In this document: positions 15,978 through 25,004 of the stretch, piece by piece
How positions within the stretch are numbered: the first letter of the stretch is position 1
How the letters are laid out: each line of letters opens with the position of its first letter
Origin: JAUWKC01 sp035527845
GTDB taxonomy: Bacteria; Planctomycetota; Phycisphaerae; Sedimentisphaerales; Anaerobacaceae
Assembly (NCBI GenBank): GCA_035527845.1
Contig: DATKZT010000007.1
Location: 1-64,000 of the forward strand
Direction of reading: 5' to 3'
Length of the DNA: 64,000 bases
The notes under the pieces: model-generated
What the model saw: only the letters and a program-made list of their open reading frames with translations
What the model was told of the DNA's origin: nothing
Database searches by the model: none
Position numbers and translations under genes: made by a program

Positions 15978-16156
15978 GGGGTGCACTTCATATTTGTAGG
16001 TAGGAAGGCAGGCTATTGGGCTTCTATGGTCGTGCAGGCCTTACGAGGGGGCTGGATTCCTGCTTTCGCAGGAATGACAACGGGGGAAAGCGAATCGGGA
16101 AGAAACGGGGGCAATGATACGGGCAAAGAATCCACCTACAAACGCGAAGTGCACCC
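15978..16156. repeat. MITE-like repeat, copy 2 (179 bp)
   Basis: This copy begins GGGTGCACTTC and ends GAAGTGCACCC, a perfect 11-bp terminal inverted repeat, extended inwards by TTTGTAGG / CCTACAAA. Internal features are the palindrome GGATTCCTGCTTTCGCAGGAA and the shared GAATCGGGAAGAAACGGGGG stretch. It has the same length and orientation as copy 1. The palindromic core is a common bacterial intergenic motif. Confidence 0.85.
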
Positions 16157-16266
16157 GTGAAGCTGCATGCAGGCGAATTTTCTTTCACAGCCAAGGCGGC
16201 CGGATTACAATGTCTTCAAAGGGCGCGCTGTCGATTTTGTTCGGGGTCGGGCAGTAAGGACACCAA

Positions 16267-19200
16267 ATGGCGAAAAAAACAACCGATCATGGCTCAAGAG
16301 ACAAGATAGCGACTTTGCTGCTGGTGTGTTTCTTCCTGTCCGGCATGACGGGGCTGATATACGAGGTACTGTGGACGCGAATGATTGTCACCGTCATAGG
16401 CAGCGCACCGTTTGCGGTCAGCATCGTCTTGACGGTATTCATGGGGGGCCTTGGTCTGGGCAGCTACGTGGCCGGGCGGACCATTGACCGTGTTCAGAGC
16501 CCCGCAACGCTCGTCAGGGTTTACGGAATTCTGGAGCTGGTGATAGGCGCCTACGCCCTGCTGGTGCCGCTGCTGCTGATGGCTTTCAGGCCGCTCTATG
16601 CGATTATCTATAACCGCTTGTACAGCCAGTTCATGCTGTATAACGTCCTGACTTTCATCGGCTGCTGTGTGATCCTTCTCTTGCCTGTTATCTGTATGGG
16701 AGCAACGCTGCCTATTTTGTGCCGGTTCTATGTCACTAACCTGTCGTACCTCGGTGCGCGGGCGGGCAGGCTGTACGGATTGAACACGGTCGGCGCGGCG
16801 GCCGGAGCCCTGTTGTGCGGCTTTTGGCTGATAAGCGGTCTGGGCATGAGGGGCACTTTGGCTTTTGCGGTTGTTATTAACGGGCTGATAGGCATAACGG
16901 CGGTGCTCGTTGGCTCGCGTTCCAGCACGATATACTCGGCGAGCAACAGAGGAGCAATGGAGGGTGAAGGGGCGCAAGGCGGGCCCGGAGAATCTCGCGC
17001 GGTGATGGTCGCCGCACTGGTGATTTTCGGCGTCTCCGGTTTCTGCGCGATGGCATACGAGGTGATATGGACCCGGCTGCTGGGCTTGATTGTGGGTCCC
17101 ACCACGTACTCGTTTACCATTGTGCTGGTCACGTTCATTCTGGGCCTGGCGCTGGGTAGTATGTTCTTCGGCTGGTTGGCGGACAGAACCAAAAGGCCCA
17201 TCTGGCTGCTTATATTTACGCAGATAGCAGCGGGACTGTCTGTATTGGGCGTCAGCCAGCTCATGGGTAATAGTCAGCTGTTCTTTGCGAAGCTGATTTT
17301 TCACTTTCAGAACCACTTCGGCCTCTTGAGCTTCTCAAAGGCGGCTGCCTTGTTCGCTTTTATGATTTTGCCGACGCTCTGTCTGGGTGCGACTTTTCCT
17401 TTGGTGGGCAAAATCTACACCCAGGCGCTCTCCAAAGTGGGCAGGTCCATCGGCTTCGCCTACGCCGTCAATACGGCAGGTGCCGTGCTGGGGTCGTTTT
17501 GCGCCGGATTTGTCCTCATACCGCTCTTAGGCAAGGAGAAAAGTCTGGGGCTGGTTGTCGGCGCTCAGCTTGCGACGTCACTAATTGTCGGAGTCTTGGC
17601 CCTGATCTGGGGCAAGCCGCAGAGGACAAGAAAAGCAGAGGCAGTGAAGCTCGCGCCTTTGGCAGCAGCTGCCGCCGGGCTGGTTCTGTGCTTCATTCTT
17701 CCTGCCTGGAATCACCGGGTGCTTTCCAGCGGGAAATATCACCGCTTCGAAGACATCGAGGTGGAAATGAGGACTACGGGATGGATTGAGTCTCTCTTGA
17801 AGGGGCCGGATATATTGACCAAAGCCGAGCGGGCCCGGGTGGTCTATTACGGCGACGGCATCGGGGGCTTCACGACCGTCCTGAAATATCCCGACCCTCT
17901 CAGCGGCGGGTATTTTTCAATGGCCAACAGCGGCAAGATGGATGCTTCCTCCCGCGGTGACATGCAGACGCAGACGCTGCTGGCGCATTTTCCCATGCTG
18001 TTTCACCCGGATGCTAAGAACGTTATGGTTCTGGGCCTGGCCAGCGGAATAACCGCGGGCGAGGTGCTCCACTACCCCATCGAGCAGCTCGATATTCTTG
18101 AAATCAGTCGCGTGGTAGTGGGCGGTAGTCGCTTCTTTGACCAGTGGAACAACAACGTTCTTGCCAATGCCAAAACCCGCCTTATCATTCAGGATGCCAG
18201 GGCGCATCTGGCGCTGACGCGACAGAAGTACGACGTGATTATTTCCGAGCCGTCGAACCCCTGGATGGAGGGCTTGGCGACTTTGTTTACACGCGAGTTC
18301 TTTGCGATGACCAAGGACAGACTGACCGAAGGCGGCATGTTCGTTCAGTTTCTTCATTCCTATGAGATGGATTGGCCCACGTTTGCAGTCGTCGGTCGCG
18401 CGTTCGCAGAGGTATTCCCAAACAGCGTTCTGACGCTGGCCGAGCCGGCCGGCACCGGCGGCGACTATCTCTTTGTCGGGTTCCAAGGCCAGGGGCGATT
18501 GAGTCTCGATAATGTCAGGCGGAACCTCCAATATGCCCAGCAGTCGAAAAACATAGTGCTGCGAGACCCGCGACTGCTCTACAGGTTCGTGGTGTCAGAG
18601 GACCTCCGACGCCTGTTCGGTGTGGGGGCCGTCAACACCGACAACCGACCCATACTCGAATTTGCCGCCCCCAGGTTGATGTACACCAGGGACCTGACTA
18701 TAGGCGATAATATTCGCTCGCGACAGTGGTTCAGCTTCACCTCAAGCAACATTATGCGTCAAATTGCAGTGGATATCGATGCCCAGATTGATTTCGCAGA
18801 GTACGCGCTATCGGTGCACGCGCCGTTCAATGATATGGTGGACTTGTCGCGGGCCGGCGCCGACCAGAGGGAGCGGCTTTTCAGAATTTTCGAGAGTTAC
18901 TGCGCTCGTCAGATGTTGGATATCAGTATACTGACCGACAAGGAGCTGCTGGAGCGCTGCTGCGCCGTTCAGATGAAAGTGATTGAGCAAAACATCCAGA
19001 CGACCGAGGACAAGAGCTTTGCCTATCGCTACCTGGCGGACCTTTGCCTGGTTCAGAATAGCGTGGATAAAGCGATAGAGAATTACTTGAAAGACCTCGA
19101 AATTGACCCGCAGGACAGCGCGGGGCATTTCAACCTGGCGTTGGCCTTCAGCCGGCAGGGCAACCTGGACCAGGCGATGGCGCATTTCCACGAGGCGGTC

Positions 19201-19497
19201 CGGATCCGCCCCGCCCTTGCCATAAGGATGCACCGCAGCTTGGGCAGGATATTGGCCAGCCATAACCGGCCCGAAGAGGCGGCGGCCGAGTATGAACAGT
19301 ACCTTCGGCTCCAGCCGGAAGATGCCCAGGTGCACAACGCTCTGGGCCAGGTGCTGCGAGGCCTGCGCCGCCTCGAGGAGGCCATTGAGCACTTCGCCGA
19401 GGCGGTTCGGCTTAGGCCCGACTTTGACGATGCACTGGAAAACCTCAGGTACGCACAGGCCCGGTTGTACGAGCAGAGGCAGGGCCGCCAGCCCTAA
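16267..19497 (+). CDS. Membrane-fused spermidine synthase-like protein with C-terminal TPRs
   Basis: This 1076-residue protein has three parts. Residues 1-470 hold many membrane helices in two similar halves, each opening with a SGM-GLIYEVLWTR or SGFCAMAYEVIWTR motif. Residues about 520-740 form a spermidine-synthase-like Rossmann domain (NVMVLGLASGITAGEVL, a glycine-rich loop variant; DILEISRVVV; DVIISEPSNPWMEG). From about 910 to 1070 there are TPR repeats. Such fusions are common in environmental bacteria and usually lack proof of aminopropyltransferase activity. The glycine loop is LGLASG rather than GGGDG, so polyamine synthesis is doubtful; methyl- or aminopropyl-transfer to a surface component is possible. 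Confidence 0.85.
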   Translation: MAKKTTDHGSRDKIATLLLVCFFLSGMTGLIYEVLWTRMIVTVIGSAPFAVSIVLTVFMGGLGLGSYVAGRTIDRVQSPATLVRVYGILELVIGAYALLVPLLLMAFRPLYAIIYNRLYSQFMLYNVLTFIGCCVILLLPVICMGATLPILCRFYVTNLSYLGARAGRLYGLNTVGAAAGALLCGFWLISGLGMRGTLAFAVVINGLIGITAVLVGSRSSTIYSASNRGAMEGEGAQGGPGESRAVMVAALVIFGVSGFCAMAYEVIWTRLLGLIVGPTTYSFTIVLVTFILGLALGSMFFGWLADRTKRPIWLLIFTQIAAGLSVLGVSQLMGNSQLFFAKLIFHFQNHFGLLSFSKAAALFAFMILPTLCLGATFPLVGKIYTQALSKVGRSIGFAYAVNTAGAVLGSFCAGFVLIPLLGKEKSLGLVVGAQLATSLIVGVLALIWGKPQRTRKAEAVKLAPLAAAAAGLVLCFILPAWNHRVLSSGKYHRFEDIEVEMRTTGWIESLLKGPDILTKAERARVVYYGDGIGGFTTVLKYPDPLSGGYFSMANSGKMDASSRGDMQTQTLLAHFPMLFHPDAKNVMVLGLASGITAGEVLHYPIEQLDILEISRVVVGGSRFFDQWNNNVLANAKTRLIIQDARAHLALTRQKYDVIISEPSNPWMEGLATLFTREFFAMTKDRLTEGGMFVQFLHSYEMDWPTFAVVGRAFAEVFPNSVLTLAEPAGTGGDYLFVGFQGQGRLSLDNVRRNLQYAQQSKNIVLRDPRLLYRFVVSEDLRRLFGVGAVNTDNRPILEFAAPRLMYTRDLTIGDNIRSRQWFSFTSSNIMRQIAVDIDAQIDFAEYALSVHAPFNDMVDLSRAGADQRERLFRIFESYCARQMLDISILTDKELLERCCAVQMKVIEQNIQTTEDKSFAYRYLADLCLVQNSVDKAIENYLKDLEIDPQDSAGHFNLALAFSRQGNLDQAMAHFHEAVRIRPALAIRMHRSLGRILASHNRPEEAAAEYEQYLRLQPEDAQVHNALGQVLRGLRRLEEAIEHFAEAVRLRPDFDDALENLRYAQARLYEQRQGRQP

Positions 19498-19560
19498 TTG
19501 GGCTCCGGCCAGCTCGCAAGGCCGCGAAAGTTTCTTGCGAATTTTTTTCAATTGTATTGC

Positions 19561-19589
19561 TTTACACCTGGAGTCTTTTTGTGTAGAAT
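19561..19589 (+). promoter_or_regulatory. Sigma70-type promoter for a candidate small RNA
   Basis: TTTACA (19561-19566), a 17-base spacer and TAGAAT (19584-19589) form a near-consensus promoter. The expected start at about 19596 coincides with the beginning of a structured stretch. Confidence 0.7.
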
Positions 19590-19595
19590 TATTCT

Positions 19596-19706
19596 GCCGG
19601 ACCATGCTATCCGGCAGCGCCGACGTGTGCAAATGCCTTGCAGGTGGGTGTGGCTGTCGAGGCAGGTGGTAAGTACTGCTTAGCACCCGCGTCGGCGCAC
19701 TTTTTC
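19596..19706 (+). ncRNA. Candidate structured small RNA, family not recognised
   Basis: About 110 bases lie between a good promoter and a T run. The 5' hairpin is CTGCCGG / CCGGCAG (19594-19617, 10-base loop). A long-range 9-bp stem (GCGCCGACG at 19617-19625 with CGTCGGCGC at 19690-19698) closes the molecule and is followed by ACTTTTTC. Inside, TGTGC can pair with GCAC next to the closing stem, and TGCCT with AGGCA. I looked for the SRP RNA tetraloop segment, tmRNA ends and the RNase P core and found none. It could instead be the leader of the downstream gene at 19911, about 205 bases on. The rest of this 413-base gap shows nothing else. Confidence 0.55.
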
Positions 19707-19910
19707 TTCGGCCAGCTTGCCAAATGAGGACGGCGGGCCGCAAAATATGTGTTATCAGGTCCGCGCGGTTTCCATCTCCCTCTCCTCCCTCCGCCTCGTC
19801 CGGACCTGTTTTTTTTGGGGCTCGGCGGGCCGCAAGCTCGTTCGTGACCCGTGGTCGGTGGGTCCCGGGCGGCCCTTGTTCGCCGGCCAACCCGACGTTA
19901 AGATTACACT

Positions 19911-22031
19911 ATGGCGAAAAGGCAAAAGAACGTCAGGGCTTCAGCAGGCGTTTGGCTTGGGCTGGTTGTCTTTGCATCTGCGATTCTTGTCCGAGGCGTG
20001 TACCTCTACGAAAGCAGCGACAACCCGACCTTCCGCGCGCCGGTAGTGGATTCGCTCACCTACGACCAGATGGCGCGTCGGCTGCTCGCAGGCGAGGGAC
20101 TTACGCCTGATTTCTTCTGGCAGCCTCTGTTTTATCCGCTGTTCCTGGCGGGGGTTTATCGCCTGAGCGACTTCTCCATTTTGGCCGTCAAGGTCATTCA
20201 AATGATATTGGGCGGGGTAACCTGCCTGCTGGTCTTTCGATTGGGCCGGAGGCTTTTCGACCGGCAGACGGGAATATTGGCGGGCCTTATCGCCGCCTCT
20301 TATATGCCTCTGGTTTTCTTCGAGCAGGAATTGTTGGCGACCGGCTGGGCCGCTTTCTGTTCGGTAGCGGGACTGTTGTGCCTGCTAAGAGCACGAGAGA
20401 AGCCAACCCTATTGCGTTGTCTCATCCTCGGATTGGTGGGGGCATTCAGCATCATCGTCAGGCCCGTATTCCTGCCGGTTTTCGCTGCCGGGTGTCTTTG
20501 GCTGGCAATTGCCTGGATTCGCGACCGGCTGGGCGGTAGTGCTTTTGCACGTGGTGCGGTCATGGTTGCTTTGGGGTCTCTGATCATTTTGGGGCCCGTC
20601 GCGATTCTGAGCCGGCAAGTCACCGGCAGGGCAAAGATTCTTCCTTATTCCGGGGGGGTAAATCTCTATATCGGCAACAACCCGAATTACGAAGAGACTA
20701 TCAACATCCGCCCCGGACTTGGCTGGCGCAAGCTGATGGAGCTGCCGCAAAAGCAGGGGGTTACAGACAATTTTGAGAAGGAAAAGTTCTTCGCCAAAAA
20801 GGCCGCCCAGTACGCCCGGCAGCAGCCCATTAGTTTCCTCATGGGTCTGGCGGGCAAGACGATGCAGTTTTTGAGTTCGCGGGAAATGCCGCGCAACTTT
20901 GACATCTATCTATTCAGAAGGTGGTCCGCGCTGCTGTGGATGGGACTATGGAAAGTCCGGGGATTCGGATTTCCATTTGGCGTGTTACTGCCTCTGGCTG
21001 TGGTCGGTGCTTTGTCTAACTGGCGTAAGATACCGGGGCCGGTCTGGTTGTTTGCGATTCTATACCCAGCTTCGGTGATTTTGGTATTTGTGGCATCGCG
21101 GTACCGTGTGCCCATTGTTCCGGTAATGAGCGTATTAGCGGCCGCGGGCTGCGCAGCTATATTGAGGACTCTCAAGGAGCATCGGTGGGGGCTCTTGGCC
21201 GGAGTGGTGGTGATTCTCTCCGCAACGGTCCTGGCGAGCAGCATCGCCGGGCCCTTTTATGTGGAGCGGCTTGACTTCGAGCCGGAGCTTTACTACGGCC
21301 TTGGAGATTCGCTTGACAAGAGCGGGCAGATCGAACAGGCGATGGACGCCTATTCCAAGGCCGTCAGTCTCCGCGGTACTTATGTCGAGGCCCATCACAA
21401 CCTGGGTCTGCTGCTGGTCAAGCAGGGCAGGCGCCCCGAGGCTATGGAGCACTACCGGGCGGCACTGCAGGCCGACCCTGAGAACGCTGGCCTGCACGAG
21501 GACATGGGAGTGGCACTTTTCGAGCAGGGCATGACTGACGAGGCGATACGGCAATACCATAAGGCTGTTGAGATCGACCCGAACAAGGCCACCGTATATG
21601 ACCATCTGGGTACCGTTTATGTCGGACTGAACCAACTTCCGACGGCTCTGCAATACTACTCGCGGGCTGTAGAGCTCGACCCGAAAGATCCCGTCTCCAG
21701 GAATAACTTGGCGAATGTCCTGGCTATGACGGGCCAGGCCCAGCAAGCCATTGAACACTACGAGAAGGCGCTGCAGATGCGACCCGGTGATGCCGAGACG
21801 CTCAACAACCTTGCAAACGCCCTTGCCAGCCTGGGCAGGTTCGAGCAGGCGATTGAGAGATACAAAGAGGCGCTGCAGTCGGCCCCGGACGATGCCGGCA
21901 TATACTGCAATCTCGGAACCTGTTTGGGCAGACAGGGCCGAGAGGCTGAGGCAATCGCGGCGTTCAGGCAGGCCTTGGCCATAGACCCGCAAAACAGGCG
22001 GGCGCTACGCGCACTACGGAAGTCGCCGTAG
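19911..22031 (+). CDS. GT-C-like membrane glycosyltransferase with seven TPR repeats
   Basis: This 706-residue protein has a GT-C/PMT-type membrane half (about residues 1-440). After the first helix comes the acidic loop DSLTYDQMARRLLAGEGLT with an Asp-containing motif, then a WQPLFYPLFLAGVY stretch and multiple helices. Residues about 446-700 are seven consecutive TPRs, for example AHHNLGLLLVKQGRRPEAMEHYR and NNLANALASLGRFEQAIERY. Such proteins transfer sugar from a polyprenyl-phosphate donor at the outer face of the inner membrane; the acceptor is unknown. The preceding large protein has the same membrane-plus-TPR plan. No strong ribosome binding site is seen before the ATG. Confidence 0.75.
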   Translation: MAKRQKNVRASAGVWLGLVVFASAILVRGVYLYESSDNPTFRAPVVDSLTYDQMARRLLAGEGLTPDFFWQPLFYPLFLAGVYRLSDFSILAVKVIQMILGGVTCLLVFRLGRRLFDRQTGILAGLIAASYMPLVFFEQELLATGWAAFCSVAGLLCLLRAREKPTLLRCLILGLVGAFSIIVRPVFLPVFAAGCLWLAIAWIRDRLGGSAFARGAVMVALGSLIILGPVAILSRQVTGRAKILPYSGGVNLYIGNNPNYEETINIRPGLGWRKLMELPQKQGVTDNFEKEKFFAKKAAQYARQQPISFLMGLAGKTMQFLSSREMPRNFDIYLFRRWSALLWMGLWKVRGFGFPFGVLLPLAVVGALSNWRKIPGPVWLFAILYPASVILVFVASRYRVPIVPVMSVLAAAGCAAILRTLKEHRWGLLAGVVVILSATVLASSIAGPFYVERLDFEPELYYGLGDSLDKSGQIEQAMDAYSKAVSLRGTYVEAHHNLGLLLVKQGRRPEAMEHYRAALQADPENAGLHEDMGVALFEQGMTDEAIRQYHKAVEIDPNKATVYDHLGTVYVGLNQLPTALQYYSRAVELDPKDPVSRNNLANVLAMTGQAQQAIEHYEKALQMRPGDAETLNNLANALASLGRFEQAIERYKEALQSAPDDAGIYCNLGTCLGRQGREAEAIAAFRQALAIDPQNRRALRALRKSP

Positions 22032-22073
22032 TGATATTAGTCAAATCCAGGCAGGCACGACAGACAGGGAGAA

Positions 22074-23114
22074 TCAGGGAGCGAGGAAATTGTCCGTTTC
22101 GCAGGAGGGCACCTCGCAGCCGGTGATTTCGAAGCCCGGACGCATCTCCATCAAGGTGAATATATCATCGCCCGAGACTTCGGTGTGCCGCTGTTTCATG
22201 AATATTATGCTGCCGTCACAAAGCAGAATGTTTTGACCGCGACGACTGTGATTGGCGCTGTTGAGGCTCAGCAAGTCGTCGGTCAATACGAGCTTAAGCG
22301 GCTTGGTGAAGTCATCTGGCAGACGCTCAAAGACGGGGCTCAAATCCGCCATCAGGATTCTGGGCTTTGTCGAATCGGAAAGCTGGGCCTTCTTGCAGCA
22401 TATCCGCACGCTGTAAGATATATAGTCCCTGCCGGGAAAGTCATTGTAGGCGCTGAATTGTGCGGGGTCGATTTTGATTACTAATTGTTTCTGTGTGCCG
22501 GGGCAGGAGAAGTTATGAGGCTGGACGTACCGGCCCTTTACCAAAAGCCACATACTGCGGGTAGCAGAATGGTTTTCCGGGCCTTTATAGCCCACTTTCC
22601 ACCACGGGGCGCCCGCCTCGGTGGGCACTGCGGGCATCTTGCCGTCGTTATCGGAAACATAATTGCTAAAGCCCTGAAAAACGCCTGCGAGCCGGCTCTG
22701 GCATTGAAGCTGTTGGTATTTGTGTCGGATGAAGTCCAGCGGCGCAAACCAAGTGCCCAGGATGATGAAGACAGCCACGGCGGCCGCGGCCGTCTTGCCG
22801 AAGTTCCACCAGAACGCCCGCTTTGTTTGGGGGCTTAGCCTTTGTTCGGCGTCAAGCAGTTGTTCGAGCCGCAACTGGCTCGAACGCGCGACGTTATTCA
22901 GCCTGAAAATCGTGCCTTCGACCAGCTCCTCCGGACACGACTGAGGTTTGAAATCATTAAGAGGGGCCAGGGCGGCTTTGAGCTTCCGGTAAAGGCGGGC
23001 GGCTTGTTCGTTCGAGGCTATCAGCTGCTCAGCCTCTGCGGTCTCTTTTTCAGAGGTCAAACTTGAGCAATAGTCGAATAACAACTGCTCTTGCTGATTG
23101 TTCATTGACGTCAT
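22074..23114 (-). CDS. Anti-sigma-factor-like membrane protein with an H-X9-DG (DUF1559-type) C-terminus
   Basis: This 346-residue protein overlaps the end of the ECF sigma gene by ATGA. The cytoplasmic N-terminal 100 residues (YCSSLTSEKETAEAEQLIAS, a helical anti-sigma-like region) lack the HxxxCxxC zinc motif. One membrane helix lies near 108-128 (TAAAAVAVFIILGTWFAPL). The extracytoplasmic part resembles planctomycete pilin-like DUF1559 proteins, including the terminal NHSRRGQNILLCDGS motif (H-X9-DG type). I infer that it holds the sigma factor at the membrane. The unusual point is the fusion of an anti-sigma N-terminus to a pilin-like periplasmic domain. Confidence 0.72.
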   Translation of the reverse strand: MTSMNNQQEQLLFDYCSSLTSEKETAEAEQLIASNEQAARLYRKLKAALAPLNDFKPQSCPEELVEGTIFRLNNVARSSQLRLEQLLDAEQRLSPQTKRAFWWNFGKTAAAAVAVFIILGTWFAPLDFIRHKYQQLQCQSRLAGVFQGFSNYVSDNDGKMPAVPTEAGAPWWKVGYKGPENHSATRSMWLLVKGRYVQPHNFSCPGTQKQLVIKIDPAQFSAYNDFPGRDYISYSVRICCKKAQLSDSTKPRILMADLSPVFERLPDDFTKPLKLVLTDDLLSLNSANHSRRGQNILLCDGSIIFMKQRHTEVSGDDIFTLMEMRPGFEITGCEVPSCETDNFLAP

Positions 23115-23737
23115 TTAGGCTCTCTGCTCCCTAATGCAGCCTTCCAGTCTTTTGCAAATCGGCCTACGGCGGTGTGCAGCCTGCTTTTCACGGTTCCTAT
23201 AGGTATACTGAGAATCTGAGCCATTTGTTTGTAAGAAAATCTGTTAAAATAGGCTAAAATGAGAATTTCCCGGAGGTTTTCAGGCATGTCCGATATTATC
23301 TTCCTGACCCTTAAGGCCGTTTCGCCCACTTCCACTTTTTCGTAAGGCATTGTCGTATCGGAAGTAAGGGTATTGAGCACGTCATCGAAGGACATTTCCT
23401 GGGAGTCGGCGATGGTCCCAATCGGAACTGTGGGCATTCGCTGCTGCTTGCGAAGGGCGTCCTTGGCCTTGTTCGCCGCGATGGTAAAGAGCCAGGGACG
23501 CAATGGTCGGTCGGTATCGAAGCTTTCCCGGCTGGTAAATAGCTGCAGAAAGGTCTCCTGGAAGACGTCCTCGACGAGGTCCTGCTGATTGAGAAAGTGC
23601 CTCAAAAACGAGTAAAGGCCGTCCTTGTAGCGATTTACGATTTCTCGAAACGCGTTCTCGTCGCCGGCGCCATAGCGGTCAAGAAGTTCTGCGTCGGTTT
23701 GTCTGTCCAAAACGGGCCTCATTCCTCGGTTTCTCAT
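23111..23737 (-). CDS. ECF-type RNA polymerase sigma factor
   Basis: This is a 208-residue sigma-70 family factor of ECF type. Region 2 (about 25-95) has AFREIVNRYKDGLYSFLRHF, QDLVEDVFQETFLQLF and RPLRPWLFTIAANKAKD. Region 4 (about 150-200) has MPENLREILILAYFNRFSYK and IPIGTVKSRLHTAVGRF. The open frame runs further upstream, but AGGAA precedes the ATG at 23737 at good spacing; a second start at 23722 is possible. The stop overlaps the start of the anti-sigma-like gene, so the pair is translationally coupled. Confidence 0.92.
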   Translation of the reverse strand: MRNRGMRPVLDRQTDAELLDRYGAGDENAFREIVNRYKDGLYSFLRHFLNQQDLVEDVFQETFLQLFTSRESFDTDRPLRPWLFTIAANKAKDALRKQQRMPTVPIGTIADSQEMSFDDVLNTLTSDTTMPYEKVEVGETALRVRKIISDMPENLREILILAYFNRFSYKQMAQILSIPIGTVKSRLHTAVGRFAKDWKAALGSREPK

Positions 23738-23894
23738 TAAGTTCCTGATAGCAACATTATTATAAGCGATTGCAGGCTGGAAAAGTAAACTAAAATATCG
23801 CGTATCGGGACATATTCTGCCGCCTCGGGGGACCGAGGCCATCCAACTCGCGGCTGCACAGTACGCCACGCCGGTGCGAGAGGGGCCGGGTTCG

Positions 23895-24187
23895 AAATTG
23901 GGTTTGATCCGGCTTCGCCAGCCCGGCTTCGTACCGGACTTCGCCATGGCAAGAGGGCTGCGCCGCGACAAATTGGGTTCGTTCCGGCTTCGCGTATCGC
24001 TTCGCCGCGATAAATTGGGTTCGTTTTGGCTTTGGGTGCCGCTGACGGGCGAAAAATTGGGTTTGCTTTGGCTTTGATTGGGTTCGTTTGGGTTCGTTTT
24101 TCCGGGGGGCTGAGGGGGTCTGGTTGTCGTAACCCTTTTCCATAAAAGAGGTTGCGTTGATTTTAGGCGGTTGGGGAATTGGGTTCG
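23895..24187. repeat. Cluster of seven AAATTGGGTTCG-type short repeats
   Basis: Copies of the 12-base unit AAATTGGGTTYG or close variants begin at 23895, 23970, 24012, 24054, 24077, 24087 and 24177. The second, third and fourth are spaced exactly 42 bases apart, and several are followed by an imperfect GTTCCGGCTTCGC or GTTTTGGCTTTG. The open frames here carry KRTQF-like repeats that are not believable protein. The rest of the 1.2-kb stretch between the sigma gene and 24949 has no gene that I can support. Confidence 0.75.
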
Positions 24188-24690
24188 TTTTGCATAAAAG
24201 GGGCGAATTTGTAGAGGATCCTCGACAGAAATCGAACTTGTCCGATCTACGATTTACGATTTGAGATTTGGTATCCAAGATTTGCCACTTACTGCTGAGC
24301 ATCGAGTTGTTTAGGCTATTCAATTTGGCAGGTATTATACCCGTTTTTGGGTTGGAAGTAAAGGAAAATCTTGGATTGGCCAGCGAGAGCGCAGAGAACA
24401 CAGAGGTATTCAGTCAGCTTGGCGGACTCGACAGAAGCCGCTCGTAAAGCGAGCTTTGTCGCGGCTTTTGGCTTCGTCCGCGGGGCGGTTGCCCCCATTG
24501 GTGAAGCTGACTAGGCCCCGGGGGGCTTATTTCTAACGGGGCAAGAAGGGAGTAGAGAGTCTATAAGTATATTCATATATACTTATGTACTCTTCCAACA
24601 ATTCATATTCTTGGGCGTGGGATTTAATGTCGAGGGATAAGACAGGCGGCGGGAAGGACGGAGGAGAGGAGAAGAAGCGGTGGCTCGTGA

Positions 24691-24776
24691 CCCGCCAGAA
24701 GGATGGCGGGCAAGCCCGCCATAAAGAGCGGCGGGTAAACCCGGCAGAAGAACCCGCCAGAAGGACGGCGGGCAAG
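24691..24776. repeat. Direct repeat of CCCGCCAGAAGGAYGGCGGG units
   Basis: Two copies of a 24-base palindromic unit lie at 24691-24714 and 24753-24776, differing at one base (GGATGG or GGACGG), with further partial arms (GCCCGCC, GGCGGG) between and after. Each unit can fold on itself (CCCGCC with GGCGGG). It is intergenic repeat DNA of unknown role. Confidence 0.7.
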
Positions 24777-24948
24777 CGGCGGACAAGCCTCGGCGGGCAC
24801 TTTGCTCGATGCGAGGATCTGCGAAAGTGGCCTGGTTCGTCCATGGCGAACTTGGTCCGCGGGGCGGTTGCCTTATTGGTGGAAGGTGACTGGAAAGTGA
24901 TTGTTACTAATCGGGTTGGGATAGTTGGTGGATTGGGGATGCAGAGAA

Positions 24949-24979
24949 AAAGGGACGGCGGGATTGCCGCCGTCCCTTT
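24949..24979 (-). terminator. Intrinsic terminator for the - strand
   Basis: A 13-bp stem (AAAGGGACGGCGG / CCGCCGTCCCTTT) with a 5-base loop carries a run of A to its left, giving a U tract when read on the - strand. It lies 25 bases after the - strand stop at 25005, as expected for a gene end. Confidence 0.8.
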
Positions 24980-25004
24980 GATTGGTGAGACTGTGAAGGG
25001 TTGG

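Noticed and set aside
24691..24776. Possible CRISPR from the CCCGCC repeats
   Set aside because: There are only two full units, which are themselves palindromic, with a 38-base gap and no cas gene nearby.
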